The notes below the pieces were generated by a model that did not search any database, was not told the origin of the DNA, and worked only from the letters and a program-made list of their open reading frames with translations. The position numbers were made by a program, and so were the translations under genes. Below, piece by piece: positions 37,701 to 49,715 of a stretch of DNA of 64,000 nucleotides. The number at the start of each line of letters is the position of its first letter. The first letter of the stretch is position 1. The DNA is taken from NCBI GenBank assembly GCA_008694505.1, contig VZDJ01000219.1:2751103-2815102 (forward strand), written 5' to 3'. Origin of the DNA: Cyanoderma ruficeps (lineage: Eukaryota; Chordata; Aves; Passeriformes; Timaliidae).

Positions 37701-39858
37701 TAGTTACAGGTGTTTACTTCTTCCATCAGCAACGTGAAACCTGCTCTATTCACAGCACCACAGCAGCCCAGAGCTGAACTGAGTGCTGTGTTTCCTACAC
37801 CAAACCCTAAATCTGAATTCTGCAGGATGAAACTGTGCTTGAAGACCCAAGATACCCTCTGAGTAGCCATGAATTATAGACAGAGCTGCCCAACCTTGTT
37901 AACTGCACAGGAGCAGTCATGCATGAATTCTGGTACATAGTGCACCCTCTGGATTTCATCCTAGTTTCAAATTACATGGAACCAGATGTAGTTAAATAAG
38001 CATTTGTGAGATGAGAACAGTTTCATGCTTTGAGAAAAACAGGTTTTTTTCTGAAAATGTGGCTTTATCAAGTTCAGAATATTTTGCAAGAATATACTAA
38101 TTCTTCCTCACTCTTATTTAGTAAGTGTCACTAACAATGGTTCAGCAAGCTATAAATATTTAGTTTGAATGTCACTAATTCAATTTCAGTTAAACTTCTA
38201 TAAACAAAAAATATTAAGTGTAGTTAGAGTGGCTTAACAAGTTACACTCCAAGTCAAATAAACAAGCTTGAAACTTTAAAAATTGGTGACAGATGAACAA
38301 AAGGAAATGGAAATAATTTTGAGAATAAATGCTGACACTGTGTCACTGAACAGCCTGTGCTAGGGTTTGAGGCTGTTTTTTTTTTTCTACATCCATAAGA
38401 TTAATTTATAATTTTGCCCCTGAACTCAATAAGGGCAGAAAACCACCTAATGCTACCAGTCCATGGAGAATAAAGTGGCTAAAAAACTGATTTGTATCAT
38501 ACTTTGTACAATATCTGTTTTCTCACTTTGTCTTTTTGGGTGGGTTTTTTATGTATATGTAATTCTGAAAACATTTGATTAATGCACAGGATGAATTTCC
38601 CTCAGACTGTTTTAAAATAAATCCAAACAATTTGCCAGTGCTGAGCAGACTGACACAGTCTCTGTGTTCCATGGATCTATAGCAGTGAGCCCAAATTAGT
38701 CCTCATTCACAGAAGCAGTCAGAGTACTTGAGCTTTCAGCACAAGTAGGATTTGATCTCTGCTAACAGAACCCAAGGAAATGTTTAAAAAAAAAATAAAA
38801 ATTGCTACATTTGCAGCATTTTTGTTTTTCAAAAGTAGCCAGAAGCAGAGACAATTTTTTTAAATGAAGAAAATAAGAATTGCTAATAACGTCTTTTTTT
38901 TTTTCCTTCCCATAACTAGGAATTAAGTGCACTTAAATGCATCTTAATGAGTAGATAAACAATATACTCAGTAAGCACCTCAGCAGGCACACACGAGGTG
39001 CTCAAACAAGAACCTCAAAGACCTGGTGTGACACCCAAGGTATTACTAGTTGACCATTTATAAATGATCAAAGCACTTCTCAGAAATTGCAGTCTTTGAA
39101 ATGGAAATAACAGTTTTTATCTTAAATTTTACCTTTACACAGGTTTGGAAAGTTTTGTTTTCTTCCTTGAAATAGGTTATATGTCATAATTGTAAATCTA
39201 TCTAAAACTGCTCTGTTCTCTTTATTCTCCCATCTCCTAGTGTTAATCTTAATCAAAGCCACCAGTCCCATCACTCTGGGCATTAAAAGGAATTGTTTCT
39301 CAGTTTTCAGGATTTATAACTTCAATTATTTTTGCAATTATTTGCTAAATTTAATTTCTGATCTTGTTCTATAATCCCAGTTACAATTTCTGATCAATTA
39401 TTTGATGCAACTTCAAAACAAGAAATCTTAATTTGCGCCTCATGCAAGATTCTGATTTATGAATGCTCTAAAGGTTGGCTATTGGTAGGACTAGCTCAGA
39501 AAAAACCCAGCAAATCTTCCCTTGGGATTCAAATCACTTGCCAATTTTTGCACAACAACTTAATTAGGAGAATCAGCAAGGGAATACTTTGGACTGCTGC
39601 GATATTTTGCAAGTTTTCAGTTTCCTACCAGCAACGCTTCCCCCTCTAGCCCTGAATGACAGACCTGATTAAGTTGTTGAGAGGAACAGTGGATCATCTC
39701 TTATGGGATCAAGATAAAGTTGCAGCCACTTCACGATTTACAGATTGCAGAAGGCACCTAAAGTGCATAAAAGTCATTCAAATTAATCAAATATTAACAA
39801 CTTAATAAGATTGGATTTGATGGAGGAAGGTTGTGTGTGCATTCACTCCAGCTGAAGT
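37701..39858. other. A+T-rich noncoding stretch, no gene seen
   Basis: No open frame of note and no recognised repeats beyond short homopolymers (T runs near 38379-38388 and 38894-38904, A run near 38785-38794). Confidence 0.5.
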
Positions 39859-39940
39859 TGCAGTTAAGATGATTTTTAGTTGCAGTTGCTGATGAATGCA
39901 GTTAAGATGATTTTTAGTTGCAGTTTAGATGATTTTTAGA
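39859..39940 (+). repeat. 22-bp tandem repeat, about 3.7 copies
   Basis: A 22-base unit beginning TGCAGTTAAGATG and ending in TTTTTAGT occurs at 39859-39880 and again, identical, at 39897-39918. A third copy with two changes abuts at 39919-39940. The 16 bases between the first two (39881-39896, TGCAGTTGCTGATGAA) look like a shortened copy. The identity of the outer units suggests recent slippage. Confidence 0.9.
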
Positions 39941-42900
39941 TTATTTTCTGCTCATTTTGCAATCTAAGCATATCAAATATTTTGATATAATTTTTGCTCC
40001 TGTAACATATTTGAGAAATCACTTAACCACTCAGAGGGGTAGTGGCTCACATCCAAACAGGTTTGCGAATAAGAAAAGCTTGTTGCTCAATGAGGTGCCT
40101 TTGTTTCTTGAATTACTCTCCTTGTCCTAAAGGAGACCTTTAAGGTGAATTCTGAGTGAGCAGCAGAGCTGATGGAAACAACAATCAGGAGTCAATGATA
40201 CCAGGTGCAAGAGGCACAGGGCTTTCCTGGCCAAAGCTGTGTTAGAACCCCTCATCCACAAAGAGCTTGACTGCAATTGCCACCTGCAAAAAAGCAATTT
40301 GGAAAAGACATTGTAAAGATAAGGTTAATGGAATTTTCCTACAAGCAACTCCTAAGGGATTCTCTGTTAAAAGAACCACTTTCCACTTTGGATCTGGGTT
40401 TATTTCAGTTATCAGTCTTACAAATTAAGGCAGACTTCTGACAACATAAAGTGTATAAATAATATGCAGTCCTCCTTGAACTCTTACAAATTAGCCAGCA
40501 GTGAGATTCAAGTGAAAGACCTCCAAATAGCATCATCCATACAGCAGGATTTTTCTCCCCACAAGGAAACTCAAAAGTGAATAGCAGCAGACTGTTTACA
40601 ATAAAGTCAGAACAGAAGCTCTGATGACTTTCCCACTTTATTCAACTTGAGAACTCTGTCTGATACGGGAGGTACCAGCAGAAAAGCCATAGAGACCATA
40701 GAGGTAAAAATAACTGCACAAAAGTAAGAAATAGTATGGAAACTAACGTGGCTACTGTGAAATTATTAGAAATTAATTTGTTTGAAGGCAAACTAAGAAA
40801 CAACATATTACCCAAGTCACTTAGATGCTCACAGATCAGAAATTTTGTAAATTTTGTTCTTTTTGTCCTTGGATTTTAGTACAAGGCTTACAGAATACTT
40901 TTGCTGAGGGGAAAACCAAAAATATTTTTAACAAATATTAAAAAAAAAATTAAACTCCATGGAGAAGTGTGATGAAATTATTTTATTCTCTTGGACAGAA
41001 TGCTCAAGGGAGATGGCATTTTCTAATTTTAAGCCCTAAAATAGAAAACAGGATGCAGTAGATGTGATTTAAGTTAGGGACAGCTGTGTTGAAGTTGTAC
41101 AGTAGGAAATGCAATGGTTTTACAGACAGGATAAATTTAGCCCTGTGGACTGTTTTTTGTACCAAGCAGTACTTTTTGTTTCTGATCCAAATAACAGAAC
41201 ACAAGCCACTGATTCTGAAGTGCTCTCATAATCACATAGTACTGTTAGTATTTCAGCCCTCACATCAGAATCAGTCTGCAGACCTTAGTGACAATCCTTG
41301 TTTTTAGCTCTATGTTAAATGGGTTCATTTGCACAAAAACAAGGCACTCATAATTCACCTGCAAGTCAGACACAAACCACAAAGCTCCTTTCCAATCATA
41401 CCACAGCCAGGCTATTGTACATCCTGTTCCCATCAGTTTGTAAAGAAACAGTTTTGCATCCCAGATATTCCTTCAAACTATTTTCATATGTTACAGGGGA
41501 AATGCTAGAGGAGCACTGCTGTGTCATTTCAGCCTTTGCCTGAGTGGGGTCAGTGCCTGGCTGGCACCAACGTGTGGAAAAGTCTGGGAATGTGTGAAGT
41601 CTGACAGTTATTGGAGTTTTCGCAAGTCTCCCTCTGGGGAGCAAAGAAAGAATGAGTTATGAAAAGGAAATAATCCTAAAAGTTTTGCTCATGATGGCTG
41701 CCCATAATACTAAACTCCTATTTTACACAGAGTTTCTTCTACAGTATTGGATCCTGTTTAGAGGGTATAATGTAGAAAGATATGGGCAAGCCCAGCTCTA
41801 AATGGCTTGTCCCTCCCTCTATATTTCGTGTATCTGCAGCCGCACACAGACAGAGTGTTACAGAATAGATTAGACCCTGAAAAACAGTGTTCCTGTTCCT
41901 ATATATTGGAGAAGGACTCTGCTCTATTCATTTAGCAGTATGAGATACAATCGATGACCCAAGGCTTTCTGTCATTCCTGGGAGTTACACCTTGCCCTTC
42001 CTCTAAGCTATTGAACAGGAAGACAAAAAATATTATTTCATCCATAATTCTATCTGTATTGATATGTGAACTATATAAAGATATCCCAATTCAGACTGCA
42101 CTTTGAATTTAAAGTTGTATGTGCTGTTTGGCAACAAGGGAAACAGAATTTTTTTCCTGAGCTTCCCGTGGTGGTTTTTTAGAACTTGAAGGAAAGCTCC
42201 ATATGAACAGAACTGTAATGTTAGCCAACCTGCCAATCAAGACACTAATCCTCCACACATCTCTACCGTCAGGAGACAGATACCTGGAAGCTGGTATGCA
42301 GGAGATAAAGGGGAAAGCTGGACAGGAACCAGAGAATGTTCAAAATAAAAATTAAATACGTGTGTCCAGATATATTTTCCTTCAAAAAACCCATCTAATA
42401 TGAATGATACTAAAGAATTTTGACCTCCACAGATTAAACAGAGCTGTAGGCACATACTCATGGCGGTTGGTTGCTTCCAAGTACCCCCTGGAACAGTATT
42501 TTGTCTTTACTGCATTTCCAGACAAAGCAACGTGTTCTTGAAAGTGAAAATAACTGCACTGCTTAATTTTCATTCACATCAATGACTGTGGAAGGCATAT
42601 TTAACTATTTAAAGAAATAGGTAATGTGTTTATATTCAAGTCTTCACATCTGGATACAATAAAAACGTGGTGAATTGGAGAAAAAACAAAACTGTAATAT
42701 CATACCCAGAACTCACTGGTCATTGAATATTAAACATTGTGTTCTTTTATCCACTACAAAAGAAATATAAGTATTTCTGTAACTGTGCTGTCCACCTCTA
42801 CTGTTTCCTGACACACTAGGTTCAAGCAGATAAATTGGAATAATTTAAGCAAATCTTTTCAGATGTTCTCCTCAGATATTGTAAATAATTCTTCAGACAA

Positions 42901-44639
42901 TTGTAATTGTCATTTCTACCCACGACTCTTGTTCTGTAGCATATACCCAGGCCATTGATAACAGCAATTTGACACTCCAAGTTTAGCAGTTTTGACCATG
43001 AACATAAGTTACAAGAACTGTTCATGCTCAGTGATACACTGATTATCTTTTCTGAGATTGGTCTCATCTTAAAACTCTGTGTGAAGTTATGAATGAGAAT
43101 TTTGGGTTTTGTGAATATTCTTGCAATACTTAAAATTGGCTGGCTCCCGAAGTGTGCCTGCCAGTAAAGTAATTTGCTGGAATACTGTTGGAAAGCAAAT
43201 ACAGAAGGGGTGTGAATACAGTCAAAGAGAATTCATTTGCAAATCAAATGTATGGTGGAAGAGGAATTGCATTCAATGAATTCAACAAAGACACTGTCAC
43301 AATAAATACAAGAACATTTGGCAAGGATAACCTTTGCAAGACTTGCTATCTGTGCTTTGCAAAGGTATCCATATGTGTGAAGTTCCTATCTCCATGCAGG
43401 ATTCTGTCTATTCCAACAGATGCAGAACTGGCCTATCGAACAGCTTGCAGAGCCAGATCACTAGACTAGCATTAACATTTAGAGCTGGAACTGAAACAGC
43501 TTTTCTGAAGTCATTGTATGAATAACTAGCCCTCGTATATAGAGGAAAAGAAGTTATATAATGCTTTATTCCTATTATATCTTTTATTATAAAAACAAAC
43601 CAAGTACTACCATTATTATCTTGCCAGTGTGGGAAAAAATAATTTTAAAAAAGTGAATTGTACATTAGTAAGAACTAGATATGGGATATTTATATTTCCA
43701 CTCTCCTATTCAGAAGAGCACAGAAAGATAGCAGCATTTTAAAAAAAACCCAACAACCCAGGAAAATATTATTTTCTCCTAAGATTCATGAAGAAACTGA
43801 AAACCAGCTCTGTTTACCTCATATCTCACTAGTAGGTAAGTCCACTCCCCCAGTTATAGTCAATTGCCTCAGGAAAAATTCCTTCTCCACAGAGATCACA
43901 TCCTGGCTCCCTGTCAGTAGCTGCTCACAGCTGACCTGTCCTAAGCACTACTGGTTTTGTGAAAAAAAAGTTGAATTCAATGAACTCATCTTTCTGCAAA
44001 GCGCTGCCAAACTGTTTACCCTGGTAACACAATACAGCAACTGGGCACGGAGCTTCCTCCTTACCCTGGCCTGCACCACCATGGCACCAAAACCCTGACA
44101 GGAGATCTTAGCGTTCACCAAAACAATAAAAATCCATTTCTGTTCTCTGGGCTTTTGCAAATGAAACCAGCAATGAAAGAATACAGCCACATTTCTCAAA
44201 TCTTATCCATACCCTTCCTGGCCATACTGTAACTGGCTAAACATGACAACTTGAGTCGTGAATTGACTTGTGATTTAACAATTTGAGACTGCACTTTTTT
44301 TTTTTAATATAAATACAATTACATTTGCTTTCAGTAGTAAAGTTTAAAAATAAAAGAATTTAAATTTGAAATCAAGCAAAACTAACCTTTGGAATGTTTG
44401 TCCTGGCTAACATTTCTAATATTTGGATTTCATTAGACTTGGAAATGAAAAAGTTTTGAAACTGTAAATTTTTTGGTAGGTCTGTTAATTTCTGATAGAC
44501 TATAGTTAGTGTCTGTAGAGACTCAGAAAAGCAAATTCATTGCAAAGTTTACCTAATATCTTTTAAAAAAAAGTATGTCCAAGTTAGGCAATGACACTTG
44601 CATGGGGTCCAGCTTCTAGCTGAGTTCTAGAAGATAGGA
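39941..44639. other. A+T-rich noncoding stretch, no gene seen
   Basis: Short open frames only; the longest (93 codons, 43188-43469) lacks domain features. No interspersed repeat recognised. Two T- or A-rich patches (about 40939-40951 and 43740-43748) are ordinary homopolymers. Confidence 0.5.
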
Positions 44640-44770
44640 CAGTCCATACTCCCTTTTTCAGTGAGACTGCCCAAAGGGGGATTATGGTGCACTTGGTCAG
44701 TACTGAGCTCGAACCAGGTTCCAGAGATGAAAGCACACGAACTAATCTGTTGGGCTATGAAGTTCACTGC
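44640..44770 (-). mobile_element. Probable tRNA-derived SINE remnant
   Basis: On the minus strand TAGCCCAACAGATTAG (44742-44757) resembles the RNA polymerase III A box region of a tRNA (TAGCNNAGNGG), and GGTTCGAGCTC (44705-44715) resembles the B box (GGTTCGANTCC), with spacing close to that in a tRNA. The piece between and after does not fold into a good tRNA by eye and the anticodon arm is not clear, so this is not a functional tRNA gene. A decayed tRNA-headed SINE of the old amniote (MIR/AmnSINE-like) type is the best guess. The family is uncertain and the outer limits are approximate. Confidence 0.45.
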
Positions 44771-45075
44771 TGTGCTGGTTTATAGAAATCCTATTAGCAG
44801 TGTGACTGAGGGGTCAAAAGATAAGATAGCAGACAGCTGGAAATGACGGATCAGACAAATATTTTAGACAAGAAAGGTATTTCTTAGTCATGTTGTACTT
44901 AACCATGTATTATACAACCAGTAGGTACTGGTGACTAAAGGGTAACAGATTCTTCTATTGCTTCAGAATTTTGAAGTTTTATAGTGCTTATGTGTTAGCT
45001 AATAGGCCATCTCATGGCACAATGACTGAACATTCATTTTGGCTTCAGCAAGAGATTAGGTAAGAAATGCAGACA

Positions 45076-45076
<1 letters not shown>
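44771..45076. other. Noncoding spacer
   Basis: Nothing recognisable between the SINE-like piece and the microsatellite. Part of it may belong to the SINE's 5' flank. Confidence 0.5.
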
Positions 45077-45144
<68 letters not shown>

Positions 45145-45176
45145 ATACATTATACATTATACATATACACATACAT
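45077..45176. repeat. Hexanucleotide microsatellite (ATACAT)n with heptamer end
   Basis: About eleven uninterrupted copies of the hexamer CATATA run from 45077 to about 45142. Three copies of the heptamer CATTATA follow (to about 45162), then degraded copies (CATATACACATACAT). The pure core suggests length variation between individuals. Confidence 0.95.
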
Positions 45177-45896
45177 TTGCATATAGCAAAATTGACAAAT
45201 AAAATTTCATGCATTTTTTTACTTTTTGCTTCTTGAAACCTCTTATGTTTTCTATTGTCTGCTGTCTTGAAATCCTCTCAGTATGTGCATTATTTCCCTG
45301 CTGTAGGTAAATGGCCTGGCTCAAAGTGCACTGAAATACCTAGAGAGAATCCAGTTATACCACCAAGTCTATATCCCCTCAGAATTAAATGTGCCTGGAA
45401 CTCAATTTCTAAAAAAAATGACATCAGCAGACTTTGAAATATCAGCCATCACAAAGCAGAAAATTCTTGTTTCATGTATGATCCCACTGCTAAGAAATTT
45501 GTGGTTCTTTCACCCAAGGCAGATGCTGGGGACATGTACTCAGCTGACACTTAGAGCCAGCGCAGATTTGGGTGTGATCTACATTTGAACTCTGAAAGAA
45601 TAAATAGCACTTACCCCTTTTGATCAATTGTGGAAAAAAATCTTTAAAATTCAAATTCTGAGAAATTGGTCAATTGTTCAAAAATTCTTGTTCTACTAAA
45701 CATGGTGGTGTTTTAGCATTTCAATCTATTTAATTCTTTATTGTCACAGAAAACAATCTTGAAGGTCTAAATATGACATAACTCTGTTGATGCTGAATTT
45801 CAAAACAGACACAAATCAATACCTGAAGCTTCCAATTTAAGAGAGTCCAACGACGGAAGTCAAAACTGAAGTTGGCTAGATAAGGAGAAAGTAACA
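45177..45896. other. Noncoding stretch, no gene seen
   Basis: No open frame beyond 65-80 codons and no recognised repeats between the microsatellite and the CR1/LTR locus. Confidence 0.5.
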
Positions 45897-46063
45897 GCAA
45901 AGAATGGTTTAGGTTGGAAGGGTCCTTACAGATAATCCCATTCCACACCCCTGCCATGGACAGGGACACCTTCCACTATCCCAGGTTGCTCCGACCTGGC
46001 CCTAAACACTTCCAGGGGGAGGGCAGCCACAGCTTCTCCACACAAACTGTTCTGGCCTGTCCT
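45897..46063 (-). mobile_element. CR1 LINE 3' end, part 1 (interrupted by LTR-like insertion)
   Basis: The plus strand shows the reverse complement of a CR1 3' end: AGAATGGTTTAGGTTGGAAG, GGTCCTTACAGATAATCCCA, 'CACCCCTGCCATGGACAGGG', 'ACACCTTCCACTATCCCAGG', 'CTGGCCCTAAACACTTCCAG' and 'GGCAGCCACAGCTTCTCCAC'. The match breaks off at about 46063, where an LTR-like sequence begins, and resumes at about 46361. Confidence 0.92.
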
Positions 46064-46360
46064 GGAAGGATTTGCCATGACAACACCTCACCTCCGTTCA
46101 AGTTGCAAGAAAGTCTCCACCAATGGAGGGCAAAGAAAAGTCAACTGCAGACTTTGGGAGGGGCCAGGGACGTACAAGGACCATTTATGGGCATGAATAT
46201 TTGGCTGATGCGACACCGGGGCTATAAATGGAGCTGCCATTTTGTGGACGAGCCTCTGGCTGCAGCTCAGCACCCAGCACTGTCCCTTTTTCCTTTTTCA
46301 ATCCCTTTGTTGTGTTGTTGAGGTTTAATAAACCTTTAAAATTTTAAAGTGAGCGGTCCT
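46064..46360 (+). mobile_element. LTR-like insertion inside the CR1
   Basis: About 295 bases split the CR1. TATAAAT at 46223-46229 and AATAAA at 46327-46332 are 104 bases apart, the spacing of U3/R promoter and poly(A) signal in a retroviral LTR. GTCCT occurs at both junctions (46059-46063 and 46356-46360); removing the insert with one copy restores a CR1-like string of nearly the expected length, which supports a 5-bp target duplication. With these borders the element starts GGAAGG and ends GAGCG and not TG...CA. An alternative start at TGTCCTGG (46058) and end at TCTCACA (about 46367) would give canonical ends but no duplication. No internal region is present, so it would be a solo LTR. Family not recognised. 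Confidence 0.75.
46223..46229 (+). promoter_or_regulatory. TATA box of the nested LTR
   Basis: TATAAAT within a locally G+C-richer stretch (GGGGCTATAAATGGAGC). Activity is unknown. Confidence 0.5.
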
Positions 46361-46400
46361 TTCTCACAGTAAAATTCCTTTTCTTATGTGACCTGCGAAG
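46361..46400 (-). mobile_element. CR1 LINE 3' end, part 2
   Basis: TTCTCACAGTAAAATTCCTT followed by TTCTTATGTGACCTG is the continuation of the CR1 reverse complement (consensus CCCTCACAGTAAAGAATTTC...). It begins exactly where part 1 would continue, and fades near 46400, so this CR1 is also 5'-truncated. Confidence 0.8.
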
Positions 46401-49400
46401 AGTTTTTCTACAAGTTATAGCAATAAAAATTAGGAATTTTAGTGTCAAATTTTATATGCTTCAACTTATTTCCTTTGATTAGTAGTATTATCGCAGCAAA
46501 CATAACTTCTTTCAGTGCCCACAGAGATTGAAAATCTCAGATTAACTCTGCATACTCCAAGAACAATTTAATTATTTTTATTTGCAGGAGGTGACAAACC
46601 ATGTTATTGATGCTGGAATCACTGAAGGATTGCACTTAGGAAATTAGGCTCTTTCCTGCCCCAGACAAAACCACTGTTTTCTCAAACCATTAATTTAATA
46701 TCCCTCCTTAAAGTGCTTTTAAAGAATTGTAGTGTTACAGTGCACATAGAGTCACTTGCCTGGAAAATGACTTCAATCTTTTAATAATTTCTCTCTTTTA
46801 ATGCATATTTTGCCATCAAAGGTGGAGTAACACTTAGTCCTTGCTATAAAAGACTCAATATCATTTTGTGGGAGAAGCTCTGTGTGTTACATCAACCCCT
46901 CCAGAAATAAAAGAATTTCCCACTCCTAGTGCACACCCATTTCCTTACACTTTGCCACGTAGCTATAGAAATGCCTGTGGAAACATCTTATGTGCATCAG
47001 TAAATGTTTTTTAGTGCAAAGATGTTCTTGCCATTTTTGTTCCATTCTCAGAAGCTGTCCTAGATTCCATCTCCCCTCTCAACTCCTCTTGTGTGGCTTA
47101 AAAGAAATGATACAAACCTGAGCCCTCAGTTAAGAAAGGCAATACACCTCCCACGTTTCCCTTCAAGCTGACAGTGTACCTGGGACAATTTGATGCTGTT
47201 TCCAAACAAAAAAAACAGATGAATGAGTATTAAAGAAATACTGTACCTAGTCATAATTTCCTCATTGGCTATTACTACCTTAATTTGGACAAAAGCATTT
47301 CTCAATAACGGGATCATAATAGTGCCTTTGGTATAAAATCCTCAGCAGAACACTGGATACTGATGCTCTTTGGAAGGGACACAACTAACTCATCTGTCAC
47401 CTGAAATACTCATTTGGGAAACCTTCTATGCTGGTAAAATCCTGAAACGCAGTGATATGAAACTGGAATGCTTTTTCCTCTTTAAATTACAAGTTTCAAT
47501 GAGTATAAAGGTCTAAATAGCATGGCAAGTTCATGTGTTGGAAAGTACAGCCAGTAGATTTTGTGTAATGTTGTAGATGTGATTCCATACTGATGAATTC
47601 AACTCATACTGTGTTTAAAATAGGAGTGGTACAAAACTCTTCTATTACCTCACAGTAAGTTGCTGTAATTCAGTATCAACTCCATTCCTTACAAAGCATT
47701 GTTGTGCTCTAGAAATTGGAAACTGGACTTCAAGTCAGCATAGACAGAAAGACTATTAAAAAAAAGAGCTCCTTTCCCCAAAATAGTCACCAGTTAGGAG
47801 CGCTAAGCCTGAGAGACACATATTCAAAACCACAGGAAAAACATCTCACTGGTCAGGGAAGGAATCTGAAAATAGAGAAAAAAATAGAACCAGTTGTAGC
47901 TACTCCTTTTTTTGGTTTTTTTTTTTAAGTAGAAATGCCTTGTAAATATAGAGGACCAAAGTCAAATTATTAGGTTTTGCCTAATGTCTCCCATCGTGTT
48001 ATTCATATCATGTACAGGACTGTTTCACATGAGCCATAAGTTTATGTGCATTCTGAAGAATATATATAAAAATATGAGCACATTCTGACACATGTACATA
48101 CATAGATCTTCTCCCTCCACTTTCATCTCCTTTCATCCATCTCCCTCATCACAGATGCACACACACCTCTGCTGGAATGAAATAAATCTCACTGCTTGAG
48201 TTGGCTACAGTCTTAAGTTCAAGCTAGTGATTTTTTTTCCTTCTGTGTTCACATCTATATTTTTTTCTCTACAGGATTTAAAGCTTGAGAAGCATGAAAG
48301 ATAGAGTGAAAATAAATTTGAATTCTATATTAAAAAAAAAAAGTGAATATCAAAAGATTCCTTCACAGCTGTGTGACTGCTGGCATTTGTAAAGAGTCAA
48401 AGAATCCTGGAATATAAAAAGGCAGAAACACAGTTGGTTTTTCAATCAAGTGTATAGTGAAAAAAGCAAAAGAAAAAATCTATAGGAACAGCAAGAAGGT
48501 CTAGGGGTGGGTGACAGGTAAAACCTATTTCCTTAATTTAAACAGTCATTTCTAGAATCACTTGAGCAGGAGGATGATATGAAAGATTGACATATTCAGT
48601 TCTACTCTTTAAACTGTGGTTTGCATTTTACCAGCAATATAAGGAGGAAGATGAAAGATGTCTTTCCTTATTCTTTACTTAATTGAAGTGTCTATTTAGA
48701 ATGACATTTAATAAAAATACAATTTTTGTGTAGTTATTATTTGTATTACCAGGGCATCTAAGACTTCTAGTGATAAACCAGAACCTTGCTGTGATAGGTT
48801 TTGAGAAATGACTTTGTGTAACTCTGAGCATGTTCCATGTTCTGCAATGCTAATGGGAGGAACGAGACAGGACTACTTCTTTAATCTCCCCAGTAAATTC
48901 CTGTCTGCTGCTCAAAAACTTTAGCAAAAAAAAGATCACCCATGGCTAGAAAGTTTCTGGCTTGAGAGGAACAACAGCACATAAAGACTCAGTGAGGTGG
49001 TACTGCTTAGTTTGCCCTTCCAGGAACCTTGTAGTCTCCTGGGTATAAATGTTAAAATTAATATCAAACAATATGGGGTGTAAAAGGAAAGCTTTTTCAC
49101 TATGTTCTTCTGAAACATTTCAAAAGACAAGAAGTTCTTAGTGAAGTTGAAGGGAAGCTACTCACAAAAGGGCAATGCCTGTGCTCAATTTTATAATTTT
49201 TTGTTGTTTGATCAATTTCCTTACTTCTTCTAATCCTCAAGTCATCCTCATTTTTCATGGATTCACCAGCTCCCAGGTTGATACCAGTTACAATAACTCA
49301 TTGTCACTAAAGAAGTTCTGCTCTGAGGTTTTCAACAATACTTCAAGTACTTAGATACAGATTTACCATAAATCATAAAACTTTTGTGTCTGTTTTTTTA

Positions 49401-49662
49401 GAGCCTGATCACACCCATTAGAAAAACTTATCTTTTGGATAATTCTGTTAATTGTAAGAGGCTCTTCTAGCCTGACCAAGGATAAATGAGGTAAAATAAA
49501 AAGGCCATTTTGATGTCCTGTAACAGAGAGGAAGATGCTCGTTGGTTTTAATGAATTCATCCTGAATAGAGGTGAGTATTAGGTTTGTTCTGTATCCTCA
49601 CCAAATATGCATACAAAAAACCTACCGACAATAACCACAAGTGAGCTGGTTTGCATATCACA
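46401..49662. other. A+T-rich noncoding stretch, no gene seen
   Basis: Open frames all under 75 codons. A T run near 47914-47926 and an A run near 48331-48342 are the only low-complexity items. A faint CR1-tail-like string at about 48397-48430 is too weak to call. Confidence 0.5.
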
Positions 49663-49715
49663 TGATTTGATCTTGACGGTCCCTTGCAACCTAAACCATT
49701 CCATTATTCTATGAT
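49663..49715 (+). mobile_element. CR1 LINE tail scrap
   Basis: TTGATCTTGACGGTCCCTTG, 'CAACCTAAACCATTCC' and 'ATTATTCTATGATC' form the last 50 or so bases of a CR1, including one clear terminal octamer (ATTCTATG). Only the extreme 3' end remains, a very short 5'-truncated insertion. Confidence 0.8.

Noticed and set aside
43188..43469. 93-codon open frame (+) with several Cys
   Set aside because: Cys spacing fits no zinc-finger pattern and there is no supporting context.
44700..44760. Functional tRNA gene at the A/B-box site
   Set aside because: No convincing cloverleaf or acceptor stem; better read as a SINE remnant.
45077..45176. Regularly spaced repeats as a CRISPR-like array
   Set aside because: It is a simple hexanucleotide microsatellite without spacers, and the sequence is vertebrate.
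48395..48435. AGAATCCTGGAATATAAAAA string resembling a CR1 reverse tail
   Set aside because: No GGTTGGA-like block follows; probably chance.
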